NCBI RefSeq assembly: GCF_016860605.1
Contig: NZ_BNJR01000012.1
Coordinates: forward strand, 186,001 to 250,000
Length of the DNA stretch: 64,000 nucleotides
DNA from: Lentilactobacillus fungorum
GTDB lineage: Bacteria; Bacillota; Bacilli; Lactobacillales; Lactobacillaceae
Reading direction: 5' to 3'
This document shows positions 8,417-16,153 of the stretch, piece after piece. A program made the translations under genes and the position numbers. The notes under the pieces were generated by a model, which saw only the letters and a list, made by a program, of their open reading frames with translations, made no database searches and was not told the DNA's origin. Within the stretch, counting starts at the first letter, position 1. The number at the start of each line of letters is the position of its first letter.

Positions 8417-9853
8417 CTACAAGGCCTCCTTATTACTACCCGACAAATGATCTTGAATCGGTAATTTGAATTGCTGACCCAAGAATTCCTCTGAGATTGA
8501 AGTTTCATTCTTTTGAGCTAAATAACTGAATAGCCCCAAACCACACCAGACTGCCAAAATCACGTACTCATAGGGCCAAACTAAGGAGACTGGTGTCCCA
8601 GGGATCAGCGTAAAAATTGCAATTCCTAGGGCAACAATTCCACCTAGACTTGGATATATGAGATGCTTATTTTTAAATCCCGGTTTTAGTTCTGAATAGT
8701 TTTTTCTAATTTTTAACAGACAAAATGTGCTGAACGACCAAGCTAATGCAATCAAAAAGCCACCCATATCCAGAAAATAGACCAGTGTCCCCTTGCCCAA
8801 CCAGCCGAGGCCAAGAACTAACGCCAACACCAGCCACAACGCATTGGTTGGAGTTCCATACCTTGGATGGGTTTTAGCAAATAGTTGGGGAATAATCCGA
8901 CCACGTGCCAGCGATAAAATGACCCTTGGCGCCGCTGCAAATAACGTTACTGCACTCGTAGCCAAGCCTAAAAATGAAATGGCATAAGCGAAAACACTCA
9001 GAATTGGAAATCCCGCCGCTTTAAATGCATCAATTGTTCCCATTTGCATTGAAGCGGTTTTTTGCCATGGATAAATCCAAGCAGACGATAATAAGACAGC
9101 AATATAATAGCAAGCAGCAATAACAATCGATAAAATGACGACCAATCCAATCTTTTTCTTAGGAATTTTTGCTTCCTCAGCCATGATTGCAACAGATTCC
9201 CATCCCGTAAGAAACGTCATTGCAGGTAAAATAAATCGAAAGATTGAAGTGAACTTATCCTGTCCATCAGAAAAAGCCGGCATGAAATTATTAACCGTTC
9301 CCTTTGAAAAGCCAACAACAACGAGGGCTAGTCCTAAGCTAATCAGCAACAAGAACAAAACTATTTGAATGTTGCCAGTTAACTGAGCGCCAAAATAATT
9401 CATTCCAAAAACCAATAGCATCATCCCAACACCAATCGCCAGTTCGGTAAAATGCACCCGGACACCGGCAAATGAATAATATGGTCCAGTTGCGATTTCG
9501 GGAAAGATGGTCGATATCAATAGACTGGATGCCGTTACGTAAAATGCTAATGTACTGATATAAGCGCCTAGGAGAGCCCAACCAGCAAACAGTGCCCCTT
9601 TTTTACCATAGGCCGCATAGCCATAAACTACTTCGCCACCTGATCTAGAAAAGATTGTCGATAATTCGGCAAATGATAGTGAAACCAGAACTGCTAGTGC
9701 GGAAGCTACCAATAGCCCAAAGATTTCGCCACCAGCACCATAGGACTTAAAGAATTGACTATTGGTATAAATCCAACTACTACCAATGACGCCACCAGCT
9801 CCGAGTGAAACGAGACCTAAAAATCCGATATTACGCTTTAGCGAACTTTCCAT
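8417..9853 (-). CDS. APC-superfamily amino-acid permease
   Basis: A 478-residue membrane protein with about twelve hydrophobic segments. The opening segment GFLGLVSLGAGGVIGSSWIY contains the unwound GxGxG motif of helix 1 typical of amino acid-polyamine-organocation carriers. AGGAGG precedes the ATG by 8 bases. The gene is followed without a gap by the D-Ala-D-Ala dipeptidase gene, which suggests D-alanine or a related amino acid as cargo, but the sequence does not prove the substrate. Confidence 0.85.
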   Translation of the reverse strand: MESSLKRNIGFLGLVSLGAGGVIGSSWIYTNSQFFKSYGAGGEIFGLLVASALAVLVSLSFAELSTIFSRSGGEVVYGYAAYGKKGALFAGWALLGAYISTLAFYVTASSLLISTIFPEIATGPYYSFAGVRVHFTELAIGVGMMLLVFGMNYFGAQLTGNIQIVLFLLLISLGLALVVVGFSKGTVNNFMPAFSDGQDKFTSIFRFILPAMTFLTGWESVAIMAEEAKIPKKKIGLVVILSIVIAACYYIAVLLSSAWIYPWQKTASMQMGTIDAFKAAGFPILSVFAYAISFLGLATSAVTLFAAAPRVILSLARGRIIPQLFAKTHPRYGTPTNALWLVLALVLGLGWLGKGTLVYFLDMGGFLIALAWSFSTFCLLKIRKNYSELKPGFKNKHLIYPSLGGIVALGIAIFTLIPGTPVSLVWPYEYVILAVWCGLGLFSYLAQKNETSISEEFLGQQFKLPIQDHLSGSNKEAL

Positions 9854-10240
9854 AGATTAGCCTCCTACCAAGTATCTTTCCAATAAACAACTTACTTTGT
9901 AATTATGTGTATCTTAGGGAGGCCGGGAAGAGAAGTCAATGAATCTTTATTCATTCAAGCCGAATACCATATCATGGTAGTGTGAAGTTAGAATTACTGT
10001 TGTTCTAGGTGTTTCTGAACAAAATCTTAGGTTGAAAGTTGCCCATGTTATAACTATAAGGTAGCAAATATGTATAGATACTCTTTTTACTTTTTTCATA
10101 CTAATGTTAGAAAACTTTTTTTATTCGTAAGAACAAGCTAAATAACTTAATAACCAAGGAAAATTGTCCATAAAATGATAGATTGTTTATTTTTGGCTAG
10201 TGCCAGGGAAATCGAGTTAGGGAAAACACAAATACTTAAG

Positions 10241-10420
10241 AAGTCCAAACTGAACCAAGCCATCAATGATCTGATTAATTAATGGAAAACGCTAAAATCA
10301 GCGGTTTGAATTGCTATAAGTATCTGTCCCCATCTATTCACAGAACTTCTTCAATTGACCAATTCCCAAATTAAAAATAGTCAGGAGCTTATTTGCTCTG
10401 CCGACAAAGGTTAATAATTC
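10241..10420 (+). pseudogene. IS66-family transposase C-terminal relic
   Basis: Translated on the plus strand from 10241, KSKLNQAINDLIN then a stop then WKTL recalls the conserved IS66 block before the DDE glutamate (KSxLGxAIxYxLNQW). After a deletion and a frame change, MENAKISGLNCYKYL (from 10282) and then HLFTELLQLTN recall the IS66 C-terminus (xENAKxNGLNxYxYLxxLLxEL). In-frame stops and shifts make it non-functional. The call rests on remembered family patterns in a short region, so confidence is moderate. No terminal repeats were found. Confidence 0.45.
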
Positions 10421-10552
10421 TGCGGTAACCAGCTTTTTTTAAATGCCCTCTAATAATTGTGAACTAAGGTTAGCATAATCGGGGGCATTTTTAGCTGCCT
10501 ACTTAGCTACTACTCGCTGGGGAGTTTGATAAAGTGTAACTGTATGTATTGA

Positions 10553-10597
10553 AAAAAGCAGTAGAACATTGTTTAGTGAACAATTCCTACTGCTTTT
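10553..10597 (-). terminator. Strong hairpin terminator after the methionine transport operon
   Basis: GCAGTAG-AA-CATTGTT pairs with AACAAT-TC-CTACTGC around a short loop, flanked by A-runs and T-runs on both sides, so it could work in both directions. It lies about 75 bases past the metI stop. Confidence 0.75.
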
Positions 10598-10671
10598 TGT
10601 GCTGTCTATGTCTAATAGAAATTTAATATTAGCTGATATCGATGTTTATGAAGTTATGATAAGATCCACAA

Positions 10672-11331
10672 TTATTTAGCCAACTTTTTTGCCAACCAAT
10701 TTCCAAAGCTTTGCACTAATTGAACCACGGCTATTAATACCAAAATTGATGCATACATGATATCCGGCTGATAACGCTGGAATCCATATTGATATGCAAT
10801 ATCACCGAGTCCACCAGCACCAACAAGCCCGGCCATTGCAGTAGCACCAATCAATCCAATAGTTGAAATAGTTAAAGCCCGGGTTAATCCGGCTCTTGCT
10901 TCTCTTAGTAAAATCGAAAAAATAATCTTGCTATTTTTAATTCCCATCGACTGATACGCTTCAATAATTCCTGGGTCGACATCTAATAAAGAAGACTCTA
11001 CTAATCGCGCAAGATACGGTGCACAGTAAACAACTAAGGGTAAAATAACACCGCGAATACCGATTGTTGTTCCAGCTATAATTTGAGTAATTGGTAAAAT
11101 TAAAAATAAAAGAATAATAAATGGTAATGACCTCAAAACATTAATAATTGTTTCCAAGATTGCGTGAAAAGTTTTGTTTGGATACATACCACTTACGTTT
11201 GTCTCAACCAAAAGTATGCCAAGCGGAATGCCAATGATAACAGTTATTATCAGAGTCACAATCGTCATTGCCAATGTGGCTGATAATCCTGTAATAAGTG
11301 TTGATCCCCATTCACTAAAAAAATTATTCAT
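10672..11331 (-). CDS. metI: Methionine ABC transporter permease MetI
   Basis: A 219-residue integral membrane protein with five or so hydrophobic segments. It has the EAA-type cytoplasmic loop IIEAYQSMGIKNSKIIFSILLREARAGL that docks with the ATPase MetN. It completes the MetNIQ importer for L- or D-methionine. Its start overlaps the end of metN by 8 bases, and it is the last gene of the T-box-controlled operon. Confidence 0.92.
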   Translation of the reverse strand: MNNFFSEWGSTLITGLSATLAMTIVTLIITVIIGIPLGILLVETNVSGMYPNKTFHAILETIINVLRSLPFIILLFLILPITQIIAGTTIGIRGVILPLVVYCAPYLARLVESSLLDVDPGIIEAYQSMGIKNSKIIFSILLREARAGLTRALTISTIGLIGATAMAGLVGAGGLGDIAYQYGFQRYQPDIMYASILVLIAVVQLVQSFGNWLAKKLAK

Positions 11332-12376
11332 AGCTATTTACCTCTTTAACAACGACTCCTTGATCTTGGATATAATCAATTTCCTTCTTGAGCATTTCCT
11401 GATCTTGTATATCTAAAGAAATTAAAAGTTTTCCAAATGGTTTACCCTTTAGATAACTGATTGACCCAGCGAGAATGTTCGGTTTAACATGAAACTTATC
11501 CGATAACGTTGCAATAATTGGTTTTTTGGCCTGTTCACCAACAAATTGCAGTAATAATAATCGATTATCTTTTCCTTCGGAAGCTAATAAGTCCTTGGGG
11601 ACCCCGAGAGAATCGCTAGCTCCTAAAAACCGCTTAGTAATCTCATTTTTAGGATGTGTAAAAATATCGATAGTATTGCCAATCTCAATCAAATTTCCTT
11701 GGTCCATCAATGCAACCCGATCACAAACTTCACGAACCACTTCAAGTTCATGGGTAATCAGGAAAATTGTAATCCCTAATTTTTTATTAATATCTTGTAA
11801 TAAAGTTAAAATTGATTCAGTCGTTTCTGGATCCAAAGCACTAGTTGCTTCATCCGATAACAACACATTGGGTTCATGTGCTAACGCCCGAGCAATTGCC
11901 ACTCGTTGTCGTTGACCGCCGGATAATTGGTTAGGATAACTATCTCTTCGATCCCAAAGCCCAACAATTTTAAGATATTTTTCAACTCGGGTCTTAATTT
12001 CGTCTTTCGGAATTTTCTCTAACTTAAGTGGTAAAAATATATTTTGATAAACAGTTGCCGTTTTTAATAAATTATAATTTTGAAATATCATGCCAATCCT
12101 ATGTCGTAACTGCTGTAAATCACTTGAATTCAAACTGGCAACATTTCGATTATTAACGATAACTCGACCTCTAGTTGGCGTTTCGAGACCATTCACCATC
12201 CTGATTAAGGTACTTTTCCCAGCACCTGAATAACCAATAACACCGAATATCTCTCCGCGCTTAACTGAAAACGAAACATCTTGGACAGCTTTAACCTCAT
12301 GAGCACTATTCTTTGCAGCAAATGTTTTACTAACCCCATTAAACTGAATTATAGTTGCATCTGTTTGCTCTACCAT
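11324..12376 (-). CDS. metN: Methionine ABC transporter ATP-binding protein MetN
   Basis: A 350-residue ABC ATPase. Walker A is GYSGAGKSTLIR, the Q-loop follows at GMIFQNYNLL, the signature is LSGGQRQRVAIARAL, Walker B is VLLSDEATSALD and the switch histidine is in LITHELEVV. The C-terminal 100 residues form the ACT-like NIL domain that senses methionine and inhibits transport in this family. It overlaps metQ by 7 bases at its start and metI by 8 at its end. Confidence 0.93.
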   Translation of the reverse strand: MVEQTDATIIQFNGVSKTFAAKNSAHEVKAVQDVSFSVKRGEIFGVIGYSGAGKSTLIRMVNGLETPTRGRVIVNNRNVASLNSSDLQQLRHRIGMIFQNYNLLKTATVYQNIFLPLKLEKIPKDEIKTRVEKYLKIVGLWDRRDSYPNQLSGGQRQRVAIARALAHEPNVLLSDEATSALDPETTESILTLLQDINKKLGITIFLITHELEVVREVCDRVALMDQGNLIEIGNTIDIFTHPKNEITKRFLGASDSLGVPKDLLASEGKDNRLLLLQFVGEQAKKPIIATLSDKFHVKPNILAGSISYLKGKPFGKLLISLDIQDQEMLKKEIDYIQDQGVVVKEVNSYE

Positions 12377-13191
12377 TCTGGAATAAGCGCCCCCTTAAAT
12401 TCTTTATTTACATAATTTTTAATTGCGTCTGAGTGATAATACTTCTCAATCTTTTTAACAACCTTATCATTCTGGTGCCCAGCCTTAACAACAAAGTAAT
12501 TTGGCCATGCATTATTCTTTAAAGGCTCATGAGCTATTGCTTGTTTTAAAGTCATATTATTGTCTAAAGCAAAATTGCTATTGATCGCTGCGGCATCAAA
12601 CTCATTTAGTTGTTTAGGAATTTGAGAAGCATCCAATTCATAAATTTTTAGTTTCTTAGGGTTAGCCGCAAGATCATTTTTGGTAGCTTTCAATCCAAGT
12701 CCAGACTTCAGTTTCAAGACACCCGCTTTTTGAAAAATTCGCAACGCTCTGGCTTCTTGAGTTGCATCGTTCGGAACCGCTATTTTTGCTCCGGTCTTTA
12801 AATCTTTCAGATTTTTTATCTTGTTAGAATAAATCCCCATAGGAAGTGCTACCGTCTTAAAGGCCTTTACAAATTTATAGTTTTTATCCGCCATTTGTTG
12901 TTTCAAAAATTGTCCGGTTTCGAAAGAACTTGCTTGAATATCACCAGAATTTAAAGCCGAGTTAGGCGTATTATAATCCGTAAATGACCTAATATTAATT
13001 GTTAACCCATGTTTTGCAGCGATCTTTTTAACTTGTTCCATGATTTGCTGATGGGGTCCTGCCGTTACGCCAACCGTGATGCTTTTCGTACTAAGCGGCT
13101 TTGAGGAATTATTACCACATCCCGTGAGAAATAAAATTATTCCGAATAGTGAAAAAATGAGTGCTGTTGTTTTTGTGAGTGTTTTTTTCAT
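12370..13191 (-). CDS. metQ: Methionine-binding lipoprotein MetQ
   Basis: A substrate-binding lipoprotein of the NlpA/MetQ family. I place the start at the ATG at 13191 because GGAGAG lies just upstream and the resulting signal peptide has a clean lipobox, FLTGC, with Cys25. A longer reading to 13239 would run into the preceding gene. Family landmarks include VGVTAGPHQQIMEQVKK and KNLKDLKTGAKIAVPNDATQEARAL. Anchored outside the membrane, it delivers methionine to MetNI. Confidence 0.92.
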   Translation of the reverse strand: MKKTLTKTTALIFSLFGIILFLTGCGNNSSKPLSTKSITVGVTAGPHQQIMEQVKKIAAKHGLTINIRSFTDYNTPNSALNSGDIQASSFETGQFLKQQMADKNYKFVKAFKTVALPMGIYSNKIKNLKDLKTGAKIAVPNDATQEARALRIFQKAGVLKLKSGLGLKATKNDLAANPKKLKIYELDASQIPKQLNEFDAAAINSNFALDNNMTLKQAIAHEPLKNNAWPNYFVVKAGHQNDKVVKKIEKYYHSDAIKNYVNKEFKGALIPEW

Positions 13192-13216
13192 ATTAATTCT
13201 CTCCAATGATTGATTT

Positions 13217-14167
13217 TTATTGAGCAACTTTTTCTGCATGTTCTGCTAAGTGAACTAAATCGCGCAAAAAGTCATGTGCTTGAGCGTTGTATCCGTATTT
13301 TTTACCTAATTTGTAAATATACCCATTAATGTAGTCCACTTCTGTTGGCCGATTTTTACTAATGTCTTGATACATTGATGGATAATGAAGCGGTGTTACA
13401 TCCCGAGTTGCATGAACAATCATTTCAAATTCCTCATCTCGGTTATTGAGCGGTTTGATATTTGCTAAATCACAGACGTGGAATGCTTCATCAATTAATC
13501 TCGTAATCAATTTTTTGGCGTTTGGTGAGGAAATGAATTCCCCTTCTTTTAATTGATACATCGAACAAAGTGTATTCACAATAGAGTTATAGATAACCTT
13601 TGTCATGAGCGTCCCCATAAAATTATGAGTAAGCGTAGGTCCAAGCCCGGCTTTTGCAAATTCAGCCATTACTTGGTCTGTAAATTTAGTATCTTTTTCG
13701 GTTTGATTGACCAGATTGATTGTCCCTGTACCTTTTTTACCAATGAAATCAATGTCTCCTGCGCCATTTAAGACAGTTCCAATCATTGCGGTTCCTGCAA
13801 TAACTTTGTCAGGATCAAAATATTGATTAATTTTTTCAATGTGGCCCATACCATTCATACAAGTAATTGCATATTGATTCTTATGAAAAAAATGACATGA
13901 TCGATCCAGCATTTCTTGCAAACCCATTTGTTTAGTAAAAATAATGAATGCATCCGGAGTGTCTTGATAATCTTCGGGGTAACAAACTTTTAGAGAAACA
14001 AAGTGTCGATTTTGACCATCTCTAGAAACATATACCCCACCTTGTTTAGCAATCGTTTCAACCTGGTCCTTCCAAGTATCGATAAAATCAACTTGTTGAC
14101 CTGACTGCTGAAGCAGAATACCATATCTTAATCCCATGGCTCCTGAACCTAACACTGCATAATGCAT
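13217..14167 (-). CDS. Ketopantoate reductase-family (ApbA/PanE) oxidoreductase
   Basis: A 316-residue NADP-dependent reductase. The N-terminal Rossmann motif is VLGSGAMGLRYG, and the C-terminal half has the helical ApbA_C domain with KVIYNSIVNTLCSM, containing the lysine and asparagine used in PanE catalysis. It is the first gene after the methionine T-box and leads into metQNI. A true panE would not be expected under methionine control. A 2-oxoacid reductase acting on a methionine-derived keto acid is one possibility. The family call is firm, the substrate open. Confidence 0.8.
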   Translation of the reverse strand: MHYAVLGSGAMGLRYGILLQQSGQQVDFIDTWKDQVETIAKQGGVYVSRDGQNRHFVSLKVCYPEDYQDTPDAFIIFTKQMGLQEMLDRSCHFFHKNQYAITCMNGMGHIEKINQYFDPDKVIAGTAMIGTVLNGAGDIDFIGKKGTGTINLVNQTEKDTKFTDQVMAEFAKAGLGPTLTHNFMGTLMTKVIYNSIVNTLCSMYQLKEGEFISSPNAKKLITRLIDEAFHVCDLANIKPLNNRDEEFEMIVHATRDVTPLHYPSMYQDISKNRPTEVDYINGYIYKLGKKYGYNAQAHDFLRDLVHLAEHAEKVAQ

Positions 14168-14224
14168 GAATAATTACCCTCCTTATATCAAAATATCACC
14201 TATGCTTTCAATAATGAAAGCAAT

Positions 14225-14455
14225 AAAAAATCCCTTATCCAAGAATTGGATAAAGGACGAATTACCGTGGTACCACCTTAATTGGCATAGCAAATAACTG
14301 CTACACCCACTCACAACATGCCATAACGAGCACACCGATGATCCTTTCAAGACGCAAGCAAACGTCACAAAAGCACCATATCTTAGAGCGAAAGACCATA
14401 TTCCCAATCTATCGAAGTCCACCTTTCAGCACTATGGCGGCTCTCTGTTTCATCT
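14225..14455 (-). ncRNA. T-box riboswitch, methionine-type
   Basis: Read on the minus strand this leader has the invariant T-box core AAGGTGGTACCACGG (14279-14265), followed by a terminator: CCTTTATCCA pairs with TGGATAAGGG, then six T (14257-14225). The 5' part holds ACAGAGAGC and a Stem I region where GGGAATATGGTC offers an AUG specifier (14399-14397). Uncharged tRNA-Met would then switch on the downstream genes. The downstream metQNI transporter agrees with methionine specificity. Confidence 0.9.
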
Positions 14456-14500
14456 CAATAATTAGTACTCATCTTTCAAAGATTTAATTAAATTAGCATC

Positions 14501-14529
14501 ATTCTAATATCGCAACTTACTATTGTCAA
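14501..14529 (-). promoter_or_regulatory. Sigma-A promoter of the T-box operon
   Basis: On the minus strand a perfect TTGACA (14529-14524), a 17-base spacer and TAGAAT (14506-14501) sit about 50 bases before the T-box leader. Confidence 0.8.
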
Positions 14530-14608
14530 GTTGCCTTTTTTAGAAAAATAGCCCCATTTGCCACAATAATTTATTTTCTTAATCCTTCTAATTTTTCTCT
14601 TAATGCCA

Positions 14609-14667
14609 AAAATCTCAAGTCTCCAGTGTTAAAAATAGAATTTTTCACGCTGGCACTTGAGATTTCT
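14609..14667 (-). terminator. Terminator between the AraC gene and the T-box operon
   Basis: AATCTCAAGT and ACTTGAGATT form the outer stem, with CCAGTGTTAAAAAT and ATTTTTCACGCTGG continuing inside with mismatches. A T-run follows on the minus strand. It probably ends araC-family gene transcription. Confidence 0.7.
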
Positions 14668-14809
14668 TGTAAGTTGGTTGCAACACATCATTTTACTTGT
14701 TAGTCATTTTTCCTAATTCAGAATTTTTTATTTACCCTTCAATTTTTTCTTTCATTAACTGATAATATACAAAAATACGAAAGCAATCTTAGCCAATAGA
14801 AGTTAAACA

Positions 14810-15997
14810 TCAGCCAATATTAATATTCATGAAATCATACATATTCCAATTTTCCGTATAATGCGGATTTTTCCGAGCTTTATTGGGCCCCACACCGACC
14901 AGCGCCTTAAAATCACGACAAAGATGTGCCTGATCAGAAAAGTTCAACTGAGCAGCAATTTCTGATAACGGTAAATTGGTTGTCAACATAAGCTGAATGA
15001 CACGATTAATTTTAACCAGTATTCTAAATCGAGAGATACTAACGCCAACCTCTTGTTTGAAAAGGGTTGATAAATAATGTGGTGACCACCCCAGTTGATT
15101 GGCTAGTTCTGGAACCGTCAACTTAATTTCTGGGGAATCAAGAATAATCTGGTAAATATAACGAATATCTTTGGAAAGATGAGCGTTTCTAAGCAATCGC
15201 ACCCGCCGAGCGATATCCTTTAAAATTTCTTCAATCTTTTGCATGACATCATCAAATGCGGTAAGCGATTCAATCGTTCTGACATATTGATCATTCAGCG
15301 AATAAGCCTGTTCATAGTCCACCCCAGCATTAATGGCGGAGCGCAACGTCACAGAAACAACGATGATTGCCCAGTTTTTAATGCTTCTTAGCTTCCCTTT
15401 ATCTGATAAAATCCCGATTCTTCCAGAGTTAATTAAGGCCATAAATGCAGAATGAATAGCTGAAGGATCACCTAAAACAACGGCAGCTTTTAATGCCCGC
15501 TCATACAGATAACTAATATGGACACCGTCATCATTAAAGGTCACAGCCGCAATTGTATCGTCAAGCTGATCTGAAGGAATCGCTCGTTCAAAGGCACTAT
15601 CAATGTTTTCCAATCTCACCGGCAGTTTAATGAGTTGCGAAAAAAATAAAATTTGTTGATAGCATTGCTGTTTATCCAAAATCGTTGTATTAAGCTGCTT
15701 TGACAAATAAATAATCTTTGAATTTAAGTTTAAACGTTTCCCTGACTCATTATAGTTAATAATTTCAGGACCAATTAAATAAATAATATCATTCTTTACG
15801 AAGCAAAAAGTGAACAGTGTTTGAGTATGCTCTAGTATCAAGAAGCCATCCCGTTTTGGCATGTGTTTCAACATGGCAATGTATGAATTAGCCAAAATCT
15901 TCCCCTTTTTAAATTCGATATTTGGTCTTTGATTAACCATTTTTATTTCAATTGCCGGAACGTTCAATGAACTTATGTATAGCTGTTCGAGTGTCAT
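14810..15997 (-). CDS. AraC-family transcriptional regulator
   Basis: A 395-residue protein. The last 100 residues hold the two AraC helix-turn-helix units: LTVPELANQLGWSPHYLST and LPLSEIAAQLNFSDQAHLCR. The 280-residue N-terminal part has no signature I recognise, though the cluster context suggests a sugar-sensing domain. It is transcribed divergently from the GH120 beta-xylosidase, with 156 bases between the starts, so it is the likely activator of xylo-oligosaccharide use. Confidence 0.85.
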   Translation of the reverse strand: MTLEQLYISSLNVPAIEIKMVNQRPNIEFKKGKILANSYIAMLKHMPKRDGFLILEHTQTLFTFCFVKNDIIYLIGPEIINYNESGKRLNLNSKIIYLSKQLNTTILDKQQCYQQILFFSQLIKLPVRLENIDSAFERAIPSDQLDDTIAAVTFNDDGVHISYLYERALKAAVVLGDPSAIHSAFMALINSGRIGILSDKGKLRSIKNWAIIVVSVTLRSAINAGVDYEQAYSLNDQYVRTIESLTAFDDVMQKIEEILKDIARRVRLLRNAHLSKDIRYIYQIILDSPEIKLTVPELANQLGWSPHYLSTLFKQEVGVSISRFRILVKINRVIQLMLTTNLPLSEIAAQLNFSDQAHLCRDFKALVGVGPNKARKNPHYTENWNMYDFMNINIG

Positions 15998-16068
15998 AGC
16001 TTTAACTCCTCCTTAATAATTATTCAAAAAGTCGGATATTTTTTAAAGTCATTTCAATACTGCTTAAT

Positions 16069-16094
16069 TATACTGTTTCTTGTAAGCGTTTACT
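16069..16094 (+). promoter_or_regulatory. -10 box and cre site before the beta-xylosidase gene
   Basis: TATACT at 16069-16074 is a plausible -10 without a good -35, as expected for an AraC-activated promoter. TGTAAGCGTTTACT at 16081-16094 matches the cre consensus at 13 of 14 positions and would sit on the transcription start, so carbon catabolite repression by CcpA is likely. Confidence 0.65.
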
Positions 16095-16153
16095 ACGCCA
16101 ACTCAAAATGGCTAAAAGGTATATCTAAAATTTTTTACGAGGAGGAATTTGTT

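Larger units (their letters stand above)
9854..10671. other. 818-bp intergenic stretch with decayed DNA
   Basis: No intact gene is visible. The left end holds the leader of the permease gene, and the middle carries a decayed IS66-type transposase end (listed separately). At 10440-10491 AAATGCCC and GGGCATTT could form a loose hairpin. A strong terminator closes the stretch at 10553-10597. The sequence between is AT-rich with stops in all frames. Confidence 0.5.

Noticed and set aside
14183-14422. 79-codon open frame on the minus strand
   Set aside because: It coincides with the T-box leader, whose conserved RNA elements explain the sequence.
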